Both the position numbers and the translations under genes were made by a program. The notes under the pieces are model-generated. The model was not told the DNA's origin and ran no database searches. It saw only the letters and a program-made list of their open reading frames with translations. A stretch of DNA of 64,000 nucleotides. Source: Zelopaecilomyces penicillatus. Taxonomy: Eukaryota; Ascomycota; Sordariomycetes; Hypocreales; Pseudodiploosporaceae. Shown here piece after piece: positions 1 to 9,679 of the stretch. The DNA is taken from NCBI GenBank assembly GCA_005765155.1, contig VCCP01000002.1, positions 4,030,001-4,094,000 on the forward strand, in the 5' to 3' direction. Position 1 is the stretch's first letter. Every line of letters begins with the position of its first letter.

Positions 1-1175
1 TTCCCTGGTTTGAAAAATAGCGCCCTCATAATCATTTGTGTGGTTAAACACAACGATCTGGCGCACATACACTCGCCACCTCCGAAAGTGAAGCACTGCT
101 CGCTTTTTTTTGGTCGGACCGACAAGCAATATTTCCTTCATTCATGGGTAGCTCTTTCGCGCCAAAAACCGATAGTCTGGACACAATCGGGAAAGGCTTT
201 CCCAACACCCACTCATCCCATCGCCATCTCCGCATCGAAAAAACCCCCAACACTACATCCACACACACACACATACACAGCTCTATGATCCACTATCGCG
301 ACCGCCGGCCGACTTCTCCGGGGGGGAACTCACTCAGCCTTTTTTTTGCCCCAATACCACAGCTACAAAGCACAGACCAGATACTTTACGATGCGCTTTT
401 CGCAGTGGATAGGTGCACAAACACGTAGATAATCGTATGTTTTCAGTATCTTTATATTACTGTGAACAACAAAAGATAAGAAATCAAATAGTTGAAAAGC
501 CTCCTCGGCCTCACTGTGGACTATTTTTGGTCAGCCTCAAACGCCGGCAGTATATCCGAGATAACCTATTAGCGTGCGCCAAGGGGAATAATAAATGGCT
601 TTGTTGCTTGAGGCAATTGCCGTCAAATGAAAACTAAGAGACAAAGCTGTGCTACGACTCGTTGCCGATACCAGATAGCGGGTTAGTTCTGTCAATCCCT
701 TCTGTTTACGGGACTGTCAAAACAGATGGTTTCATCTAACAATAAGAAACAGGGGCAAACTAGTAACCATCAACTTTGCTTCGCCGCAAACGCTGTACTT
801 TGAGCAACGGAGTATACCTAATAATCGAGGTTGGTGCTCCTTCCAAGACCTAAGTTTCGTCGGAGACACAGCAATCAATATCATTGAACGTTACATAATA
901 CCATGTTACCATCATCTTTACATTATGCTGCAAACTCCCAACTCCATTCCTTTGCTTTGAAACTTACTTCAACACGTTCATTATCAGCATGTCGCATAGC
1001 TCTTTCAACCGTCAAATATCGCCACCAAATCCAGGGGGCCAGCCTCAGGCACTCGTGCCTCAACATTTACATGGTTTTCACGACCAAAATTCTGACAATA
1101 ACAACAGGCATGAAATGACAAGCCGCCAGCCAAAAGCGCGTGTCTTTTTCTTTTTTCTTTAAGAACTCTCGTTCA
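1..1175. other. Left-edge spacer downstream of MCM2
   Basis: This stretch holds no recognisable gene. It contains a CA dinucleotide run near 262-277 and several pyrimidine- or C-rich runs. The reading frames are short and show no family resemblance. One short plus-strand frame at 989-1162 has a protein-like start and is listed separately. The end of the stretch includes the 3' untranslated region of MCM2, which ends on the opposite strand at 1176. Confidence 0.6.
989..1162 (+). CDS. Doubtful small ORF, 57 aa
   Basis: A 57-codon frame opens at ATG 989 and stops at 1162, only 13 bp from the MCM2 stop on the other strand. Its first 45 residues are polar and rich in Pro, Gln, Asn and His, with a look common at the N-termini of fungal regulatory proteins. 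The last residues are a poly-Phe run encoded by a T-rich tract, which looks like read-through into non-coding DNA. I recognise no family. It could be the first exon of a lost gene, a relic, or chance. Confidence 0.15.
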   Translation: MSHSSFNRQISPPNPGGQPQALVPQHLHGFHDQNSDNNNRHEMTSRQPKARVFFFFL

Positions 1176-3929
1176 TCACGTCATTACTGCCGCCGGTCGT
1201 CTTCCCTGTGACTCTCCCCCGTTCGCACCGCCCCTTCTTTGACTCGCACCGCCCGGTCTTGCCAGAGTATACTTGGCAAACGCTCGGGCAAGGGCCTTCT
1301 TGCAGCTGACTTTCTGGCTTCCGACAAAGCTATCCACTGTCACAGCAATAGCTCGATCAATGTCCTGTGATGAACAGTACTCTGACAGCCGCATCCTACA
1401 GAATGATTCGCTGATACGAATGATAGCTTCAAGATGACGAACCTGCGGTGAAGATCATTTATTAGTGCTCTGGATAGGGGTTTTCGTTCCACATCTCTCT
1501 ATCTTTAAGTGCACTCACTGTAATGGGGTAGGCTCCCGTAGCCAGTGACTCTCTCCTCATGTCCGCAAACAGTCTTGCAACCTTCTCCTCATCGATGTTG
1601 TAAAGCTTAGGACTGCAGCGCTCACGGGCGTAGAGGATGTATTTCCGTAGAAGCGCCTGTCGTATATCTCCAGTTTCCTTTTGAGTTTGAGTTTGATTTT
1701 GACTCTCGGCGTCATCACCGTCCGTCATCTGCGTTGTGTTCTGTGACTGAGACTGGGTAGTGGGATGGCTTCGACTGTGCGAGTGAACGATAAATCGTGC
1801 TAACCGTTCATCCTCCTCCGGCTCTACCGTGTCTCGTACTACGACCAGCACGTCGAAACGGGACAGAATAGGCTCCGTCAGTTCTACATTAGCTGAGAAA
1901 GGAATCATGGAGTTATAACGGCCTCCGATGGGATTGGCTGCCGCAATGATTCCACAACGAGCCTGCAGTGTTGTCACGATACCCGCCTTTGAAATCGAAA
2001 TCGTCTGCTGTTCCATGGCTTCGTGGATAGATGTTCTGTCTTGGTCGTTCATCTTGTCAAACTCATCGATGAGACAAGTGCCACGATCAGCAAGCACAAG
2101 AGCACCTCCCTCCAGGGTCCATTCACTCGTCAGAGGATCTCGACGTACACTAGCCGTCAGACCCACAGCACTGGCACCTTGACCCGTTGCAAAGACTGCG
2201 CGATGGGCAGTCTTTTCTACATACTTGAGAACCTGGGACTTGGCTGTACCTGGATCGCCTAGAAGCAAAACATTGATATCGCCACGGACATGATGCGAAC
2301 CTTTGCCGACTTTTGCGACGCCACCAAACAGTGATAGGGCGACTGCGGTTTTTATGTCAGTATGTCCGTAAATACTTGGCGCTATTGAGTTGATGATTTT
2401 GTCCACAATGGCAGGATCGCGGGATAGCTTCCGGATCTCATGCTCATCCTCTTCAGTTAGGCGAAAGCCAGCAAGCTGGTCATGAGACTTGACCACGTTG
2501 TTGGCCTCAAGAATGGTGGCAAAGACGGGAAATCCGTTACGATTATTGAGCTGTGCATCATAGTTGTTTCTGTAGATACCAGTGACTTCAATCTCCTCAC
2601 CAGGCTTGGCCTTATCAATAAGATCCCAGAGAAGAATGACTTCTCGCTGTCGGGGCAGACGACCAGCCGGCACTGTACCAGGAGACTCCTGAAGTGTCAG
2701 TCTCTGGTAGTTTCTGTAGACTGTCTTCTCCGAATTTAAAGTGAAGGGGCCTCTAGATTGACAGCTCTGGCAGTATGTGATTTTAACTTCCACGTTCGAC
2801 TCCTGCTGGAAGGGGCCGAGGGTTATTCCACACTTTGTACAATCGAACTTGACGTATTTGAGCTGGGGAAAGACACCACTCCGGCGAGTGACGACACCAC
2901 TAACGCGCACCAGGCAATTGAGATGAGACTGTCGCAGTTGTCTCAGCGTGTAGTGAACGGGAAGCTCGAAAATTCGGACATGGATTTCCGAGTGAATTCG
3001 CTCGTAATCGGGATAATGGAGCAATACGACGTCCATGGCCACCTCGTCAAAGAGCTTAAGCATTTCAGCGGGGGCATTGGCAAGGAAGTAAGCGAGAATG
3101 GCCTTGCTTTCAGACAAGTGCTCGTAGGAGACCTCCAAGGTCTCGGCATTGATCTCACCGAGGGTACGGATTCGGTTGCCATAGACTGAAGATCCAGAAG
3201 CATCAATGTATGAGGTCAAAAAGGCTTTGAACTCTCTCTTGATGGTTCTCTGAACCGAGGGTTGCGATACCCACTCGGTCAAGTTTGCTGCTTTGACATC
3301 ACCAAGGCCTTCCAGAGACAGCTCTTCATCCATGATATCGGCATCCATAGCTTCATCGGGGTCCTCGTCATAATGGTGGCGACGCCGACGAGGCTGGGCT
3401 GTCAAATCAATGTCACCATCTTCATCGTCGCCTGGCAGGAACGCAGCGGGGATCCTCTGTCGTCGTGCTACCTCTTTATCCCGCCGGGAGAGCTGAGCTT
3501 CGAGTCGTCGCCTGTCGCCCAGATCCATATCATCATATTGGTTCTCGTCATCCAAGTCGGCACCCTCATAGACATCGTTTTCCCTGTCTCTGTAATCGGC
3601 TTCAAACCCTTCACGGAACAGATCAACATCGTCGTCGGCCATCTCGTCGAGATCATCAATATCATCTTGAATCTCCGCCTCCTCCTCAATATCTTCGTCA
3701 TCATCGATGCCGTGATTGATATTGAACTCGGCGGGAGGAGAAGAGGGCATAGGACTAGAGCCAAGTGAGGCTACATCATCTCCAATGGTGCGTGAACGTT
3801 TGCGACTCGATCGCGGGGCGGAACTCCGATTGCCCGAGGCAGGGTAGTCCCCAAGAGGAGAACTAAAAGGTGGTAAGCACAACTGGTTTAACTGCTGCCG
3901 TAGATATCTGCACCAAACACGTACCTCAT
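1176..3929 (-). CDS. mcm2: DNA replication licensing factor MCM2
   Basis: This is the Mcm2 subunit of the MCM2-7 replicative helicase, loaded at origins in G1 and active in the nucleus. The spliced model is complement(1176..1442, 1519..3862, 3925..3929), giving 871 aa, the usual fungal length. The 76-nt and 62-nt introns have GT...AG ends and keep the frame. Visible in the protein are an acidic, Ser-rich N-terminal tail (residues about 20-190), a C4 zinc finger (Cys343, 346, 366, 369), Walker A GDPGTAKS at about 537-544, Walker B with IDEFDK at about 600-605, and the arginine-finger motif SRFD at about 669-672. The last exon supplies the C-terminal winged-helix part. The start is inferred: the first coding exon contributes only five bases (ATGAG), and the joined protein then begins MSSPLGDYP, a natural Mcm2 start. 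Reading upstream of the 62-nt intron gives no family-like sequence. Identity is certain; the start exon is likely. Confidence 0.96.
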
Positions 3930-4138
3930 GCTTGCGGTTCTTGCTGATTTCCAATTCTGCTGGCGTTGGCGAGTGTAAAGGTGCAAAGATCGTGGCGATC
4001 AATGGAGGGGAGTTGGCCGAAATTGCGAAAATACACAAAGCGAGGGGGTGGGGATGGCGAGGGAGAACGTGCGCTACGACAGCACCCCAGCTTCCAGTGT
4101 TACAGGCTAGGCGCGTGCGCTACAGTTGCAGGCAGAAG

Positions 4139-4144
4139 ACGCGT
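4139..4144. promoter_or_regulatory. MluI cell-cycle box (MCB) 1
   Basis: This is an exact palindromic ACGCGT about 210 bp upstream of the MCM2 start codon. In yeasts ACGCGT is the binding site of MBF (Mbp1/Swi6 or Res1/Cdc10), which drives G1/S transcription of replication genes. A second copy lies 40 bp away. The function here is inferred from the motif and the target gene. Confidence 0.55.
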
Positions 4145-4178
4145 TAAGAGGTAGCGAACGCTAACCTCTTTGGTCCTT

Positions 4179-4184
4179 ACGCGT
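4179..4184. promoter_or_regulatory. MluI cell-cycle box (MCB) 2
   Basis: This is the second exact ACGCGT palindrome, 40 bp from the first (near four helical turns) and about 250 bp upstream of the MCM2 start. Paired MCBs are typical of G1/S promoters in yeasts. It could also influence the UBR7 gene, whose start is 235 bp away in the other direction. Confidence 0.55.
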
Positions 4185-4418
4185 AAAGTGGTTTTCCTTC
4201 TGAAACTTGGCCGTTTGCACAGTTGTGTGTTAATTACAGAGGTGTTGTGCTGTAACTATTATTACAGTGTTGCCAGGTGCCTGTATAGATCGCGTCACAC
4301 ACTCTCACCATCGAACGCAGAATTTGGATTGTTTGCAATCAACACAACCACACGACTTCTTCGTATCCACATTGCGCTTCAGTTCAATCGTCGTTATTCC
4401 ATCAGAGGCCCCTCTACC

Positions 4419-6250
4419 ATGTCGACAGAGCCGCCTCCCGCGGATGCTGGCCTCAATGGCACTACGGCCATTCGCAGCAACAGCTTCTCTCAGCAGTCGC
4501 GTACATCCGAAGATTCCCAAACAGCAGCCGAGTATGATTGAAAGCCCAAGCTTCGTTTTATTAAATCAATGTCTAATCCTCTCACAGTTTTATCCGCGAC
4601 CAGGAGCTACTCGAAGCTGATGCACGCGAAGCTCTCCCATATGTAAGGATTTCTCCCACACCCACACCATCAGCCAACATGGCTGCCGCCAGGTTTCACG
4701 AATCACCTCACTGACAATGTCTACAGAGCATCGATAGCTGCACAAAGATCTTGGGTCCCTTACGACAGAGTGTTTTCGCGTGTCTGACGTGTAATCCTGC
4801 CCCCGCCGCGCCCTCAGATGAATGGACGCCGGCTGGTGTCTGCTACGCCTGTTCCGTGCTATGCCATGGAGAACATACTCTTGTAGAGATCTTCCAGAAG
4901 CGAAACTTCACTTGCGACTGTGGCACAAAGCGCTTTCCCGCGACAAGCCCATGCGCGTTGCGCACAAATAGCGAGACAAATACCAAAGGCAATGTTCATT
5001 CTGAGGAATCCGACGCGAACAACACATATAACCAGAATTTTCGAAACCGCTTTTGCGGCTGCGAGTGCGACTACGATCCGTTCCAGCAAAAAGGCACCAT
5101 GTTTCAGTGTCTTGGGCTGGGGACAACCGGATCAGGTGGATGTGGCGAGGATTGGTACCATCCCGGTTGTCTCGTTGGCATGGGACCAGAATGGTTTGAG
5201 AAACTCAATCGACCCAAAAACGCACCGGCCAACGGCGATGTCCATGGCAATGGCCTTGAGACCATCATAGAGGGCAGTGAGGATCAGCAAGGCAATGCCA
5301 AAGTGGATGCCAACGAGACTGCAATAGAAGATGAGGATGATGACCCGCCAATGCCGCCAGGTTTCCCCGAAGAAGACGATTTCGAAGGATTTCTTTGTTA
5401 CAAATGTGTTGAGTCGAATCCATGGATAAAACAATATGCGGGAACATCGGGTTTTCTTCCAGCCGTCTTCCTTGCCTCTCAGCTGAACTCCTCTACATCC
5501 AAAGTAGATGAGGTTGCCGAGGTTTCAAAAAAGCGCAAAGCCGATGACGATGCAGATGAACAGGGAGACGCGAAGCGCGTCAAGGCCGAAGGCGAGCCAT
5601 CAGCGACAGAACAGTCTACCGCAGAGATGGTTTCAGGAGCTATGAGTGCGAAACTGGAGGACAAGCCAGAGGAAAACTCAGAAGTGAAGCCAGAGGGGAG
5701 CTCAGAAGTAACGTCAGAGGAGAACGCAGAAGTTAAACCAGAGGATATTGTTACAATACCTTCAGGCTGTAAACTTCTCAACCTTGCACCAGCCCCAGCC
5801 GGCCGCTTCTCTCTTTTCTTCAAAGATGATTTCCGCGACAAGTTCTGTCGATGTTCCGAGTGCCATTATAAGCTGAACGCTCAACCGCAACTGCTTGAGG
5901 AGGAGGAAGTATATGAACCGCCAATCTCAGAAGGCGGTGCTTCCCAACATGGCGGTTCCACCAATGGCAGCGGTAGTCTTCTTGAACGAGGCGAGAGTGC
6001 CTTGCGCGGCATGGACCGCGTCCGGGCCATTGAAGGTGTCATGGCTTATAATCATCTGAAAGAGCAACTAAAGCCATTCTTCCAGCAGTTTGCGGAAAGT
6101 GGTAAGGCAGTTGGGGCAGAGGACATCAAGGCCTACTTTGCCAAGTTGAGAGGTGATGAACAGGACATTAAGGATGCGGGCGAGGCCGCTGCCTCTTCCA
6201 AGAAAGGGGGTGGTGATGGAGATACCAGAAAAGAGCAAAGTGGATGCTGA
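4419..6250 (+). CDS. mlo2: UBR-box E3 ubiquitin ligase, UBR7/Mlo2 type
   Basis: This is a homologue of human UBR7 and fission-yeast Mlo2, putative ubiquitin ligases with a UBR box and a PHD-like finger. Human UBR7 has been linked to histone H2B ubiquitination; the role here is inferred. The model is join(4419..4531, 4588..4642, 4727..6250), 563 aa. Both introns (56 and 84 nt) have GT...AG ends and keep the frame. The conserved stretch FIRDQ...EADAREALPY is built across exons 1 and 2. The UBR zinc-binding Cys/His cluster lies at about 75-133. A PHD-like CxC...C...WYHPGC cluster follows at about 165-207. Then come an acidic linker, a repetitive Glu/Pro/Val-rich low-complexity segment (about 330-365) and a third short Cys motif FCRCSEC at about 430. 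The C-terminus is helical and charged. The start is the first in-frame ATG that gives a family-like N-terminus. Confidence 0.93.
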
Positions 6251-8382
6251 ATGTGAATTTTGGGTATTGGATGTAATTGTATGTTGGAGTGGGTTTGTTA
6301 TTGGGCGGGCTATGGAATCAAACGGTTTGCTAATGGTGATTTGGAATGGTAAGGAATGTGCACAACGTTCCTGTGGCAAGGAAATTTGGCTGGCTTTGGA
6401 TTGTGAATGGCGATTTTGTTAGCATAGAGTCTAGAAACACATTGGCGATTGGCCTACATCAGCTTGGTTTTCTTGCTGTCTGGATAACGTAAGATTTGTG
6501 AGCCTGATGTGAAAGGAGATGATCTAGCTGCTTGGTTTTGTGGATATTTCACATCTATCATTGGGATTGTTTGATTATGTGTTAAGTTTATCGCAGCAAT
6601 TATGAACTTTTTTTTATTGCTGCTTAGAGCTGGAAGGGCGAACAATATGATCAAGTTTAACATCGGCCAGTTTTGGTATAAACCCCTATTTTCAATCATC
6701 GTCTTTGAGCGATGTCGATCTCTCTAAGCTCAAATGTCAACACTTCGCCCCCCTTTGCTTTATATTCACCACAATAGCAATGAAGTATACGACAGCCGAG
6801 GAATCCGGCCCCATGTGTCTGATAATGACTGTGCTGGACTGGCTCCCCTAGGATCTGGTCACGAACGCATCGGCTTAGATGTGCGAATCAAGGTCAGGTT
6901 CAAGTGTTGTGTGCCTAGTTTCAGTAAGTCCTTTTTCTGAGATCTTGAGCTTGTTATTTGATGGTTAGCTGACCTTTACTGTGGAAAATTTATGCTTCAT
7001 CAAGTCCAGATCTTAACCTGGATACGATGACGTCGGTTGTTAGCAATGGCTCGGTCCATGGAATTGCAGTCAAGATCCACGGAGCACCAAATTTATTGAC
7101 AATGCAATTTGCAAGGCAATAGTGGATCGGTTTGAAAATTCAAGAGCGAACTGAGAGTGCGGCAAGGAGTATTGGCACGCCTGTCGGACGCGACACAAGC
7201 AAAGCCTAATGGGTCAATTTGTCGCAAAAATGATATCTATTTCATCTTGATATCTCCATACAATCCCATGTTGAGGAAACATTCTCATTAGCCGATTAGC
7301 CATTTTCTAACAGAGGTTTCTACAAGCAAAAATACATAGTTAATATTAAATTTTATCGTTCTCCTCGCGTCTTTTGTCCTATCGCTTCCTTACTAAATGT
7401 GTCTCATCTAGCAATCAGGTTTATCCCACAGAGCTTGTCCTTTTCTCCAAGTCAGAGTTTACAGCATTCAAGTAGTCAAGTGTAGTACACACCCTTCAAA
7501 ATTATTTAAGGGCCATGGCAGAGGTTCTATAAATCGAATTGGCAGTTATTAGTAGTTACTTCGTGTTACTTCTAATTATTCATGTCTTGAAAATGGTGTA
7601 ATGACAGCAACTATGCGAGACGTAAAGGTTCCTATAATCGCTTTATATACAGCAGAGTACATAAACTCCATCATTACCGCTAAAATTTAATCTAAGTAGT
7701 AGTAAGAATAACAAATAGTGAGATAAGTTTCTATGGCCTCCACGCTGCCTTAATGGTATATGTAAGGCTGTAGCAACGACAGACTTGATGGAGTAACAGC
7801 CCTATGAAATAATCGGCGCCACTCATTCTTCAAAGACTCATATTACTCTATTTCTATGCATCCTGCACTTATGAGCCTGCTTCCGACTCAATGCAACAGC
7901 TTGTATGTTTACTGCCAGGTCCTAGCATTGACCATGCTGTAGCAAAATTCCCACGAGAAGGCTCAAATCGTGCCCATTCTAGTTCCTCTCTTTGCTTTGA
8001 ATACGGTTATGCAAATTTGAATCTCTTACAGATCTCAATATCCCATCAGATCACGAATCTTTGGTGAAGTAATTGAGGCCTTACATAGTAGGCTTTCCAA
8101 AGACGATAAATTTGCCCAAAAAAAAAAGATCAAGGATGGACCGCCCAGCCACCAACCATCTTCAAGTCAGGCGCAAGCATTATATGTGACGTTAGTGTAT
8201 CGTTAAATCGGTGATATGATTCCCTGTTACAGAAATTCATGAGTAGAGTTGTTCTGATCAGAAAAAGCTCGCTCATAAGGTGGCTTACAGTACTCGCGGG
8301 TTGGAATCACAGGAGTAGACAATGGCGGGCAAAGACATAGGAACATTAAACACAAATCTATCAATACCTCATACAGCTCACT
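6251..8382. other. AT-rich, stop-dense spacer
   Basis: No gene is visible in this stretch of about 2.1 kb. The part from about 6940 to 8320 is rich in TA steps and has no open frame of 60 codons or more on either strand, unlike the rest of the window. That pattern fits either an old repeat mutated by RIP (repeat-induced point mutation) or simply AT-rich spacer. I recognise no transposon protein or terminal repeat in it. Confidence 0.5.
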
Positions 8383-9160
8383 CTATAGCTTGCTTGCTGC
8401 TGACCCAGGAGCAACGTGAATCCGCTGCAACCCTTTCCTCAGTTCCTCATTCATGCCGCTTGCAGCTGGTCTCCCCGTCCCTCGGTCTACAAAGACATGA
8501 ACAAACTCCCCCACAGCCTTGACCTCATCTACATCCTTTTCAAACAAGGCGATCTCGTATGTGACGCTGGATTTTCCCAATTTGTCTACCCGCACACCCA
8601 GTTCCGCAACAGCTGGGTAGGCAATGGACGCCAGGTAATCCGTCTTGGTATGGACCACCAGGCCGTACTGGCTTGATGTTGGGGGGTGGACGTTGCAATG
8701 CTCCTGCAGGTAGGCATTGACTACAGAGTCAAATCTAGATTTGGTGTGTGTTCATTTGGCATGAGCTTTGGAATGGTATGTATGATGCACAGGGGAAGCA
8801 AGGCAGGGAAAGTATCTGGGGGCACGCCAATCCATGCTATACAAAGTGGAGGCCTTACAGGAAGTTGTATACTGAGTTGTTCATGTGATCATACATGTCA
8901 TTGTCATTCCTATGATACAGCTGTTACTATTGATAGTGCTTGGGTGTGTGCCCCAGGATGTGGTTAGTCTGTCTGGGCTCCCTCGCATGAATTGGAGGCC
9001 TATCCTAGCCGGGAGTACCAATCTAGAACCCTTCGACACGCGAGTCTAAAAAGCTGGGGGACAAACAGGGAGAGTGTATCTGGGCTCACCATCTTGTTCT
9101 GTACTCTAGTAGGTAGGGATAGTCCTGGCGCTTGCGAGACTTGAGCGTTGGGTTGACCAT
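8383..9160 (-). CDS. Hotdog-fold acyl-CoA thioesterase-like protein
   Basis: This is a small 4HBT/YbgC-like thioesterase, expected to hydrolyse acyl-CoA thioesters; substrate and compartment are unknown. The spliced model is complement(8383..8734, 8859..8909, 9090..9160), 157 aa, normal for a single hotdog domain. Both introns (124 and 180 nt) have GT...AG ends and the frame closes exactly. The N-terminal region reads EYRTRWNDNDMYDHMNN at about 19-35. This matches the family's W-x-D-x-D-x-x-x-H-x-N-N active-site segment, with Asp26/Asp28 as candidate catalytic residues and Asp31 where Gly is usual. The KLGKSSV and VGEFVHVFVDR segments match the later strands of the fold. The start ATG is the only one that completes the motif. 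The gene is divergent from the pseudouridine synthase gene, 519 bp away. The fold is sure; the substrate is not. Confidence 0.85.
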
Positions 9161-9679
9161 CGTGTACAATGGGATCCCTCAAGTGAAGGGAGAGAAGGAC
9201 ACAGAGAATCGACGAAAATAGCAACGGCAAGCCTATGTAGCCGGACCAGGGAGTAAACTCTCCGGGCTCCAGACTAATTATAGCTGGTTGAAAACTGGTT
9301 CAAGGGAAAGAGAGGTAGCTTTGCAATGGGAAGGCGAGAAAGTTCCATTCGCATACCTGACAGCTCGCTCTGCACAGCCGAGGTTCACGACGCGTGCCGC
9401 GACCCGACAAACGTTCGGAATGGAGTGCAGGGTAGGTGACGTGACGGAATCCGGAGCCGCAATTCCCCCGCGCTTCTGGACTATGGCTGTACTGCCGTTA
9501 CATACCGCCTAATTTTTCAAGATGCCCCTCGTTTCGCGCCGCCATGGTGTATCATGTGGGCCACTCTTGGTCATGGAAGGGAAGATATACAAGGTTGACG
9601 GAGAGCAAATATTGCTCAATCTGGCCAGACTTTTGATTTGGGAGGGATTGAATTGAGCTTTGGTATTGCCAAACTGCTC
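9161..9679. promoter_or_regulatory. Divergent promoter, thioesterase / pseudouridine synthase
   Basis: This 519-bp interval separates two divergent start codons and holds both leaders. I see no exact known operator. The upstream part of the synthase frame (from about 9638) stays open but has no ATG before 9680. Confidence 0.5.

Larger units (their letters stand above)
3930..4418. promoter_or_regulatory. Divergent MCM2/UBR7 promoter region
   Basis: This 489-bp interval separates the inferred start codons of MCM2 (minus) and the UBR-box ligase (plus), so it must hold both promoters and both 5' leaders. It contains two exact ACGCGT sites, listed separately. The part near the plus-strand gene is an untranslated leader without clear structure. 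Confidence 0.7.
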
